Shown here: positions 26,801 through 38,800 of the stretch, in pieces
Layout: each line of letters opens with the position of its first letter
Position numbering within the stretch: the first letter of the stretch is position 1
Assembly: GCF_008831285.2 (NCBI RefSeq)
Contig: NC_045140.1
Coordinates: 7,992,505 to 8,056,504 of the forward strand
From: Nymphaea colorata
Lineage: Eukaryota; Streptophyta; Magnoliopsida; Nymphaeales; Nymphaeaceae
Length of the DNA stretch: 64,000 nucleotides
Reading direction: 5' to 3'
Position numbers and translations under genes: made by a program
Notes under the pieces: model-generated
Databases searched by the model: none
What the model was told of the DNA's origin: nothing
The model's input: the letters and a program-made list of their open reading frames with translations, nothing else

Positions 26801-29800
26801 AGCAAAAATTCAGGAAGTTGAAAAGAAGTTAAACGTAGTTCAACTCAAAGGCAAGAACAAAATAAATTTCACCTGCGAAGATTTCTATGAAAGTTTTAAA
26901 AATGACAAGCACATAAAAAACTTGCCTAAGAAATTTATCAAATTTGATGGCCATAGAAACCCAAAGACACATTTGGTCATGTCCTTTGCAGAATGCTATA
27001 AATTTCATGACAATCATAGAGCTCTCTTTCAATGCTTCCCAAGGAGGTTAGAAGGAATTGCAGTACAATGGTATCGGGAGCACACAAATCCAGTTAAATT
27101 GAAAAATTTTGACAAATTAATCAACCTTTTCATTGAAAGGTTCATCCAGAATGTCGAAACTGCACCAACGATCATCACACTGTGTTATCTAAAACAGAGG
27201 CCAGGTGAAAAGGTCAGGGACTTTATTCAAAGATGGAGGTCTTCTTGCAACAAGATGAGAGAGCCAATCTCTCAATCCCATGCATTGGGAATGATCGTCA
27301 ACAATTTAGCCGCCGCCTTCAAAAAAGAAAGGACAAACTATCCCAATAATAAAGAGGTAGCAGACAAAGCTAGCAGCACTAAAAACAAACATCCTGGATG
27401 GGGATACGACAAAAAATTCACCCAATTACAATAGAGTTACGAAGAAGTCATGCACATGTTGATTGAAAGAGACACTCTATTCCTCCCAAATGTTTCCAAC
27501 CCTCCACCAATGATGGGAAAAAACAAAGAACAGTTCTATAAATTTCATCGTGCTTCAGGACACGATACAGAAGATTGTTTTGTGCTCAAAAATATTGTGC
27601 AAGATGGAGTCGACAAAGAAATCATCAAGGAAGTCAGTGAACAACCAGACATCCTCAAAAATCTTTTCCCTAAACATGGAAAAGGAACAGTTGCAAAGGT
27701 CAGGTTTTCAACAAATCATCAAGTCATGGTAACAAACAAAAGGGACAAAGCGCCCCTGGATTTCTGTGGGTTACTTTCCAAAGATGACAAAGGATCCGTG
27801 CACAAAATGATAGCAGATTTGTTGATTCAGATTGATGGTGAACATTCACCTATGGTGTTGCTCTTGACGAAAAGTACTCGCTTGAATTCTTCCTCGGTAT
27901 CCACTTTTTCATAACTTTGACATCCCAAGGCTTGAGTGCTTCATTGTCTTGTCAAAGTAATTGCTTCCAAGATTCCATTTTCATATTTGTCGAGGCCAGT
28001 GAATGGCTGGTAGCCATGATGTATAAGTAAATTCAATCCTTTCTCATTGTGGCAAAAATTTTTGAATAATGGATGGCTTTTGTAACTTGTTTCAGGTTTG
28101 GTACCCTTTTTCAACCACATTTGTTTATTTGACTTCTGAATGGCCAATTTGCTAAGACCTTGAGATATTTCTTCTTCTTTGCAGACTCAAATACTAGGTA
28201 CTTCGATTGTATATGTTGGTACCAGAATCCTTGGATGCACAAAATGATTCTGCCTATCATTTGCATAAATTGTTATAGTATTCATGTTGTGAGTCCACTT
28301 GATGCATTGATGTAGAGTGGAAGGAATCGCATTGGTAGCGTGGATCCATGGTTTGCCAAGCAACAGATTGAATGAGGGTTTTATATCCACCACATGAAAT
28401 GGAACTCGATGATATGTCTCGCAGATATTCAGATCCAGGCATATACATCCTATGCAAGCTATCCCGTTCCGTCATATCCATGAATGAAAATTGATGATGG
28501 GGTATAGTCGACTTGCTTTATGCCTAATGTACAAGTTGTCTGTTGTGGACAAATGTTTAGGCTTGCTCCTCCATCGATTAAAACATGGGACACTCTGGTG
28601 CTCCTTGTTTCTACCACTATGTGCAAGGCATCATTATGCAATTCGCCTCCATTTGGTGGATCTTTATCAGAAAATGTGATCGGACCATTTTTGTGTAGTC
28701 CAAAAGACCATTCATTTCCCCGGTTGTGGCTAAATCCTTCCTTCTTGACTTGACGTAACGGGTCTAATTCTTTGAAAATGGATTCCAAAGGTTCAGGATC
28801 CCATATTTGTGACTTTTGATCGATCTCTGTCCGACTACCTTGTTTGCCTGACTCGGTTTATGCATTGACGGATCCTTTGTCATGTTTGGAAAGTAACCCA
28901 AAGAAATCCAGGGGCGCTTTGTCCCTTTTATTTGTTACCATGACTTGATAATTTGTTGAAAACCTAACCATTGCAACTGTTCCTTTCTCATGTTTAGAGA
29001 AAGGGTTTTTAAGGATGTTTGGTTGTTCTTTGACCTTCTTGACGATTTCCTTGTCGATTGCATCTTGCACAATATTTTTGAGCACAGGACAATCTCCTTT
29101 ATCATGTCCTGAAGCACGATAAAATTTACAGAACTGTTCTTTGTTTTTCCCCATCATTGGCGGAGGGTTGAAAACTTTTGGAAGGAATAGAGTGTCTCTT
29201 TCAATCAGCATGTGCATGACTTCTTCGTAACTCTGTTGTAATTAGGTGAATTTTCTGTCGTATCCCCATCCAGGATGTTTGTTTTTAGTGCCGCTGCTAA
29301 TGCTGCTAGCTTTGTCTGCTACCCCTTTATTTTTGGGATAGTCTGTCCTTTTTTTTTTGAAGGTGTTGGCGTTGGCTATAATGTTGGTCGGAGCATTTTG
29401 ACTCTTGTTCTTCTTCTTTGCTTCTTCCCTAACCTTTACAAGGATGACGACATCAAAAGCTCCATTTTCAATTCATGCTTCGATGCATTATGCTCTCTCA
29501 GTGAGATCAATGAAAGACTTGATTAGAGCATTGGAAATAAGGCTCCTTAGTGGTTGTGTTAAATTGTTGACGATCAATCCCAATACATAGGATTGGGAGA
29601 TTGGCTCTCTCATCTTGTTGCAAGAAGACCTCCATCTTTGAATAAAGTCCTTGACCTTTTCACCTGGCCTCTGTTTTAGATAACACAGTGTGATGATCGT
29701 TGGTGCAGTTTCGACATTCTGGATGAACCTTTCAATGAAAAGGTTGACTAGTTTGTCAAAACTTTTCGATTCAACTGGATTGATGTGCTCCCGATACCAC

Positions 29801-32800
29801 TGTGCAGCAATTCCTTCTAACCTCCTTGGTAAGCATCGAAAGAGAGCTCTATGATTGTGATGAAATTTATAGCATTCTGCAAAGAACATGACCAAATGTG
29901 CTTTTGAGACTCCATGACCATCAAATTTGATAAATTTCTTAGGCAAGTTTTTGTGTGCTTGTCATTTTCAAAACTTTCATAGAAATCTTTGCAGGTGAAA
30001 TTTCTTTTGTTTTTGCCTTTGAGTTGAACTACGTTTAACTTCTTTTCAACTTCTATTTGGCCCTCTCTGCCTGGGCTTGTTCTTCATTAAACATAATCAT
30101 GTATCTTTGGAATTTCTTGTATTCTTCATATTCCGGATCATTGGCTTCCGTCCTAGGAGGTGTTTTAGAGGAGAATTCTTCTCTATTGTCTCCCAAAAAG
30201 GCTTGTTCGAGTTCCATCTCAATCCACTTCCTTTGTTGGCTTCTGGTCTACACCATAAAGCGGATGTCCACATTGCGGTCGGTCTTGATGCTTGATCTTC
30301 TTCTTCACTTGCTTTCTAAATCAAGCAATCTTAAGCAAGAATCCAAGCTTGGATTCGAGCTTAGCAAAGCGAGAAGAAGAAGAATGACTTGCTTGCTAGA
30401 ATTTGAAGTAGGAAAGAGAGAGTTATCTCACCACGAAAATCCTAAGGGTTCACTTAAGCACTCTAACTTAGCAAACTCGATAGAGATAATAGAGGAAAAC
30501 AAAGAAGATAATGATATAGAGGGGGAAGAGGGCTTGGATGATTTTTTCTTCTCCTCCTTGGCTTCTCTCTCCTAACTCCTTGGCTGCAGCAATTTGATGA
30601 AGACTTCAAAAATTCAGCCCCCTCCTTGGTTGCCAGGAGGGGTTTATATAGAGGAGAAGATGAGTTCAACCACCTTCTTAACTCACCTTGGAAACTCACT
30701 TAACCCTTTGGGGACTTGCAAAATGAGTTAAATAGGGTTTAATGACTCTAATTGACCACACCCAACTCATTTACACGAGCTAAGTGGGCGGGGCTAGGCA
30801 TGGTCAACCTCAGTTCAGACCTAGCTGCCCAACTTTGACCAAAGTTTTGAACGAAAATGCCCTTGTGCAGGGTTTTGCCTTATTTTATTTTTTTCTTTGT
30901 TTGAAATTGAGCTTGTTAGGTTAAAACCTAGTCATTAAGCTCTAAATGTTATTGATTATGGTAATTCAATTAAAATTTGAATAAAATTGAAAATTCTATC
31001 AAATTTGGTTTGAAAAGGGTATTTTCGTCCATAACTTGATTGAAAATGGATTTTAATTGAATCAAACTTTGGTTTGAAATATTGAATTTCAATTTGATAT
31101 TTGATTTATGCATTTGACAAATTCAAATGTATATTTGTCTTTCATAAAATCTCAATTTAGGTTCTGTAATCTCAATTTGTTCATAAAAAAGCAAAACTGT
31201 CCAGATTGGTCAAATTTGACCAATTGACCAAAGTCAAAGCTCATTTGCAAGTAGTTTGACTTGACATGAGGTAATTTAAGGAATTTGAGCTATGAAAGCT
31301 CTTAATTGAGCTAAATTATACTTTGGCTGCAATTAGTCAAAGCGGATTCGATCTGGTCAAGGTCTATTTTTGTCCACTAATCTGGTCGTGGGACAGACAT
31401 GCCCTTTTGACTGAGCTGAGCTCATGGTGACCGAGCCTAAATTAGCACCAAATTTGGGTGCACACAGGTCAAACCTATTTGGATTAAGTAGGTTAAGTGA
31501 ATTTAATTCTAACACTTATTGCTTCTTTGGAATTTAATTTTTCTTTAACTAAGGGAGAGAGAGAGATTAATGTCTCTCTTCTCATATGAACCCTTATTCA
31601 TTTCCTTTTTAAAATGAGGGAAGATATTTTTGGAAAAAAAGGGTGTGTGACCTCTTGGGTGGGCTTCTGACCACATGAGCTAGGTGGGGCCCACATGTGG
31701 GTCTCACATAGCATTCACCGAATTAGATCTAGTTCTCGGATTTAAATCAAAATTTGAATTTTGCAATCGGATATGGATTTCAAATGACATTTGTAATTGA
31801 TTTGGATTCCAAATCCTAATTTGAATCTAGTTTGGACTCGTAAACCTACGACTCAAATTCATGATTTGAATCTAAATTGTTCTTTATATTCGAAATTGGC
31901 TTTGAAATTGCAATTTTTCACAATTCTTTTGCAAAATTTTGACATTGCTTCAATTCTGATGTGGAAAAATTTGGGAACAAGAAAGTAATTAACTTTGATA
32001 TTATTATAAAAATGGGTACCTTTTCCCAAGCAGCCACCACTTCATCAGTTCAAAAATGGGAAACTTTAAATAGAATATAGTGCAATAAACATGAAAATAT
32101 GTGTCAATTTCAAACTGAACTTGCAGCTAAGATCAAACTGGATATGCTTGACTTACTTTAATCCTCGACCAGCTTCAGCAAAAGTAATTCTCTACAGGCA
32201 ATTAAAGAATGAAGTAATCATCAGTTTAGGTTATAAAGGTAACGGCCATACATCTGTTTAGGTAAAATGAAAACAAGTACAGCTAAAGCACAATAGCAGT
32301 AATTTGTGTATGAGCGGAGTTACTTCTATAGATTATGGATGCATGGAACTTCCAAAAATGTTACAAAGTCATACAAACTATGGAGTGTACCTGATTAATG
32401 ATTGGGGATGACCGATGTTTACCACAAGGGGTTCCATCAGGTCGATACAGGGGGATATGTGTTAATAAAACTCTTGCCTGAAATCGATCATCTAACAAAG
32501 CAATTCAAGAATTATCACTATCACCTATTAACAAAAATATGACGGTGATCTGTGATCAACTTTGATACACACCTTTCGATATATTTTTAATAAAATCCCA
32601 TGTAGATAAAGTTTCTTTCCCTTCTAAAGGACCTGCAGCCATAAAATCATAGAAACAGCTCACTCCATAAACAGCAAAAATGATGGTCTAGTAGATGTAG
32701 AACACTTGAGATGGATGTCCAAGGATGCAAAGAGACCTACAAGGCCTAGGAAGGCAACAATGTAATTTGTTTAGAAAAATGCATTAAAATATTAATTGAG

Positions 32801-35800
32801 AGTTATGTCACATAGACACTAGTAACAAGGCACCACACTTGCGTCAATACAACTGGACACAGGTGCAGGTAGGGATGCAGCTTAGGCACAGCAAGCTCAT
32901 TTTTTTGTATTATTTTTGACATAGACTTTGCGTAACTTCATCTAAGGTAACTAACTGCTGCATGATAACTAGCTGTGATTAAGTTCCCTGATTGTGTGAC
33001 AGCAGCTTCTCACAAAGAACAGCAGGAGCATTCAATCACAGTACCTTAAGAAAGGAGGAGGAGGGAGAATAGAAGGAAGAGGAAGATAAAAGAATAGATC
33101 AATTCAACCTGTATAGCATCATATTTTCCCAGGCATAGGCTGCTTTAATACCATGTTGTGGACAGGTTGGAGGAAGAAAAGATTCTGCATTAGGTTAGCC
33201 CTAAACACCGTGAATCCGGATTACATTTGGCATAAAGAAAATTACATAAAGGTCCTCCAAAATATTAAAATACCACGAGATATGACGCCCTTACAATTTT
33301 CCAAATTTCTAATAAAGCCCTCATGTAAATAACTCTCAACATATGGCATATTCCTTGGAGTCATCAAACAGATTAATGCTTATAAAACTTCAAATTTTTG
33401 TTTCTGGAGGAGAGAACTAGGTTATGACATGAAAAAACATAAAAGTCCCCAGTTTTGTTGCATTAAATCACCCCCAACTTTTTATTTTAAATGTTTAAGA
33501 ATGTATAACAAACTTATATTCGGCCTTAAAATTTATGTAAGTTCAAAAAGAACAATTTTTGTGACCTTTCATACTTTGAAGATGTGATCTGATGTCATCC
33601 TATGATGCAAGATATGGCAACTATCATAAGTTCTAATTAATACAAAATAGTTACACCCCCAAAACTAAGTTCAGGGCTGTATTGCATAAGAGAAGAGAAT
33701 GGGTGTGACCATAATGCAATAGGCTTGGGTCAAGAAATCGACTATCGGGCCTACTAAACTGAGCCTTGGATGTTTACTTAATGGGCCAAACCTGGCTTGG
33801 CTGGGTGGGGTCAGGCCACAGTACCCCAGCTGGATGGACTACTTAACTGTTTAAGGTTGTCTTCTGTGGCACTTAAATGTCAGTTCTCAACTCCAAAATA
33901 CAGAGGAGTAACCTGAGAAAACTGAGAAAAGGAAGTTGCTTATAGAAGTCGGCAACCTTGTTCACCACTGGTGTTCCCTAATCTTGCATTAGAACAATGA
34001 AAATAATTTACATGGCAATAACACATAACAGATTTTTAAATATCACAAGATTGCCATCACCAAGATAACAATCTGGACATAACATGTGGATCCAGATCCT
34101 CAAACACATAAGCATAAGTACAAGATGTCTTTTCACCCCCCCTCTTCCTTCAAGTTGTGCATGGTTTTGAACCATAGACAACTTGCTTCTTAACCACCAG
34201 AATCTCTCCTTAGTTAAGCCTTTGGTAAAAAGATCTGTCACTTGCTCTTGTGTGGAAATGAATTCTAGGTCAATTTCTTTCTCCTCAATTTTTTGTCTGA
34301 CAAAGTGGTGGTCGATCTCGATATGTTTAGCACAGCTATGATGAACCATATTTCTAGACACACATATAGCACTATGATGTTGCATAGGAGAACACATTGA
34401 GAGATCTTCTCACCTACTTCTATCAACAAGTGTCTAACCCATATACTTCAGTCGTGGCTGCTGCATTGCCTGGAACTTTGCCTCTTAATGTCGTGATGGC
34501 CTTTTGTTTTCTACTGCTCCATGGCACAAAATTCCCTCCAACGTACACATTGTAACATATGCCAGATCTACGCATATCAAGATCTCCAGCCCAGTCTACA
34601 TCATTATACACTGTTAAGTCATGAGCTTCCATACCTGAAAGAGTGTGTTTGTATACAATTTTGTCTCCTAACATTCCTTTTAGATACTCAAGATTCACTT
34701 GACGGCCCCCATGTGGACAGCACGAGGCCCACGCATGAATTGTGGTACCTAATTGACAGCATAGGCAATATCAGATCATGTAAAAGTGTATTGTACCATA
34801 CCAATTAGGCTTTAGTATTCAGTGGGATCTTCATAAGCCTCTCCATCATGAATGCTCATTCCATTGTCGAGGATACTTTGTGTAGCTACGGCCCTATGGG
34901 CTTGCAACCTTTCATTCCTGCTCTGCTCAAGACATCGAGCAATATTTGTTGTGAGAGGGACATGCGTCCATTCTGTCGGTCCACTTCAGCTCCAAGTATC
35001 TCAAGTCTTCCAAATCTTTCATTTTAAAACACTTACCTAACAATGCTTCCACTTCCTTGATATGCTCGGCTCTGACTCGCTCCCGAGCCTAGAGTTGGTT
35101 GCAGTCAGCTGCACCCGACTATATTCGTCCAATTTTGACCCGACTCACATTTGACACAAGTTAGGTGCAGTCAACCCGTGTTGGGTCCACTGTGTCCCAT
35201 ATTTTTTCTTTTAAATTGTTAAAACATAAACGAAAAGGGGGGATCAGGGCTTCGACTCTTTTCAGTGGAAGCCCCACTGCTACCTTTGCCCATGCCCTGC
35301 TATGCAGCGTGCTTCCCCTTATAGTGATCTTCACATTTTTTGGTAACCGGCAAGCTATCTTCCACAAGGGACAGCAGACTTCAACCTTTTCCCGGCAATG
35401 AGAGGCGCTGATTCAGCCACCATGCAATGACGAGGTCACGAGAGGCGTTGCTGTGCTGAGACTCCACCATCGCCATCTCCTACAGCAACGAGAGGCATTG
35501 TGTCCCATACAAACCGGTTGTAAAACAGAAAGATTGAAGCTAAAGACTCTGAACCCACGATAACCAGACCACCCACCAGATTCCAGCATGAGGAATTGCT
35601 CCATCTGTTTGTGTTCTTGCTGCCCCTTGTGTGTTTCTCTTTCATTGCATCTCTTTCAATTCGATTTTACTGCTGTTTTATACTTTCATATCATTCCATC
35701 GTGGTGTACATCCCATATGCCTAAACAGTATAGTTCTCAACTTCTCATGTTCGGTACTTCTGCAGTTCTGAGGACTGTGATATCCACTGCTGAGTGCTGA

Positions 35801-38800
35801 CTGCAATTACTATTATTGCTGTATACATTTGCCTTATTAGCATTTTATTTTAGATGCTCATTCTTGAATCTACTATAAAGTTTCAAAGTTCAACTAACAA
35901 ATATATATTGTCAGCTATGTATATATGCAGCCTTGTCTATATATTTTGCAACTGATATAGTGATATATTGACAAGTTATAAACTTATAATATACAATATA
36001 AGCTTTTGTATATATGCATTATGAGGCTGACAAGCTGTGTTTAGTGTTGTTCTTTTGAAGTTTTGATTTCAAATTTTTCAATTTCTGCTTCTATGATTCT
36101 ACCATTTTTTTGGCTCTATGTTACACTGTTAGTATGTTATGTTACTAAATTACTATATATAATATATTATATAAGTTGTTCCAATATGCTCGTATGCAAT
36201 GCAATTATGCAAGTATGTTATATTATATACATTAATAACTAAATTGTAATAACAATATATACATGCTCATGTTGTTATTTGTATGTTTATGACAACGGAT
36301 ACTATATATAGTATTAATAATTAAAAAAATACCATCACTGCAACTAAATTTTTTTGGGATGTGCCACTCCGGCACTGGCACCGGCACCCCGCACCTATGT
36401 GACATAGGGGCTATGTCACCGTGGTACGCCACAAATATCAGCGTACCCATACCAGTATGCCGGTACGGCAAAACGGGTGCGCGGGTACGTCCTGGTATGT
36501 TATGATCTGGTTCCAGGTCGGAACCAGATCCAAACCATGATAAAACACGATAAAATCTAAAAAAGACACCCAACGCCGATGCTCGTCTTCTCTCGCCCTC
36601 GACTTTCTTTGGTCTTCCGGCGGGTGCTTGGGCAGCTGGAGACGGACGGCGGCTGACGATGCCGACAACAGGTTTCTTCATTTGTTAGTTTGATTGTTTC
36701 ATTTTGATTTTTAGGGTTCCGATTTTCTTCATTGTTGCGGGATTTGTTCTTCTTTCTAAGGATTGCTGAAAATCAAGGATTTCCTGCTCCCTATTCATAT
36801 GTTTTTTTTGTTTCGCCATCTGTTTCAAGAACCTGTGGTTCGCCATCTTAATGTTCTTGCTCCCTGTTCATGCCGTGTTTTGAGTTTTTTCCTTTTTCTT
36901 CATACGTTCAGTTCTCAAATTTCCTGTTGTTCATGCCGTGTTCTGCTGGTTAGGAGATTTCCTGCTCCCTGTTTATTCAGTTCTCAAATTTCCTGCTGTT
37001 CATGCAGTGTTCTACTGGTTAGGAGATTTCCTGCTCCCTGTTTATTCAGTTATCAAATTTCCTGCTGTTCATGTCATGTTTGGATGGTTAGGAGATTTAC
37101 TGCTCCCTGTTTATTCAGTTCTCGAATTTCCTGCTGTTCATGCCGTGTTCTGCTGGTTAGGAGATTTCTCGCTCCCTTTTCATGCCATCTCAAATTTCCT
37201 GCTGTTCATGCCGTGTTCTGTGGTGATACACTGTCTTAATGTGATGATATCATTTGGTTTTTCAATTTTTTTAAGTTTTTGAATTAAAAATATATAATAT
37301 TCATCGTACCGCCGTACCAAGTTTTACGAAAACATAGTACCAGTACCCGTAATCCCGTACCCGTACCTATGTGACATAGCATAGGGGTTAAGGATTTATC
37401 TTGTTTGTCATCATACTTTGAACACTCAATCTTCCGTTGTTTCTCTTTTTTCAAGTTTCGAAAGACCCGACACAGCAGGTTAATCAGAGGCCTTAGCTCA
37501 CATCCTACTGGAGAGTTTTGTGTATTGGCATGCCAGCACGTTGTATCCTTTGATCCATTGATGTCTTGTTTTTGTTTGGACATCATTGTTTTGATTATGA
37601 GAGCATTTTTGTCATTGGGTCATTTAAAACCATGTAAGGTTGCTTCTGTACAAACACTTTTTTGTGCATAAATGAATTAGTTGCCCCATTCTTATTTTGA
37701 AATTTGTAGCTTTACTATGATTGTTGTGTCGTCACACCTCGATGTATTGTGCTACAAGAAAAGAAAAAAAATATGAGTGAAAAGTCGAGGTCTGACGTAA
37801 GGTGTCTCATGTCATATGACATCACATGAGGACATTCTTATAGATTGGCACCCATGTTCTGGTCTCATTAGAACTGCAAATGGTTCTTCTATGCCTATAA
37901 CGAAGTTTGCTTCAATTACTCCCAGTTCTTGTTCTGGGGGTAAACTATATACTAATAATGTCATGTTCATTCTACAAAACATAATTGTATTGTCATATTT
38001 TCTCTTAGTGATCAGACTATGGAATGTTTTCTTCCTCCTCAAATTCCGAAGAACTTGTAGCTTTCTTTGATGTTGATTTTGGTGGATCACTACGTGATCG
38101 ACTATCTACAACAAGGCTTTGTATTTTTTTTGGCAAGTCTATAATCTCTTGGAAAAGCAAGAAACAACAAAGAGTGGCTTCGTCTACAGCTAAAGCTGAA
38201 CATAGAGCTATTGTCCAAATTACAGCTGAAATTATTTGGATAAGATAATTGCTAAATGAAATTGGAGTCCGGTTATTAATAAAACCAAACTAATTTGTGA
38301 CAACAGGAATGCACTTCATATTAACAAAATCCAGAGTTTCATGAAAGAACAAAGCATATGGAAATCGATTGTCACTTTACAAGGAAGGCATATGAAGATG
38401 GACTAATATCTCTTCAGCACATAAGGATTGAGGATCAGGTTGCTGATATGTTTATAAAGAGTTTGACATAAACAAAGTTTAGGAAATTTGTTAGCAAACT
38501 TGGTAACATGTCACTTAATCATGCCAAGTTTGAGGGGAAGTCTTAAAATACACAAGTTTTGTATCTTCTTTTCTAGTCAGTCTTTTTTTGCCCTTTATTG
38601 TAATATGTTGTAACTTATTTTACTGTTTTAACCCTCATAAGTGAATCGTAAATGCAGGCATTTATGTACTTTAGCTTGTTTTCTGTAGCTTGACCTAGGG
38701 TTACATCCTTTTCTTTTAGTCTTTCTCTTGTTCTTTTGAATCCAAGCTTTGCATTCTTTGTAGCTACTGCTGCCATACTAGCAGACTTGAAGCTCATACA

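Larger units (their letters stand above)
27827..31985 (-). mobile_element. Gypsy-type element, right arm of an inverted pair
   Basis: Reading the minus strand from about 31985: an LTR-like region without its first bases (TATA TTTATATAGAGG at about 30643 on plus), a leader, Gag in pieces, then aspartic protease down to the junction near 27826. RT, integrase and the other LTR are absent. The LTR and Gag are inverted copies of 25031-27800, forming arms of about 2.8-3.1 kb around a loop of about 1 kb. Confidence 0.8.

Noticed and set aside
36763-37282. Two overlapping plus-strand frames with a 23-residue repeat
   Set aside because: Both frames stay open because the minisatellite unit is a multiple of three; they lie inside a MITE.
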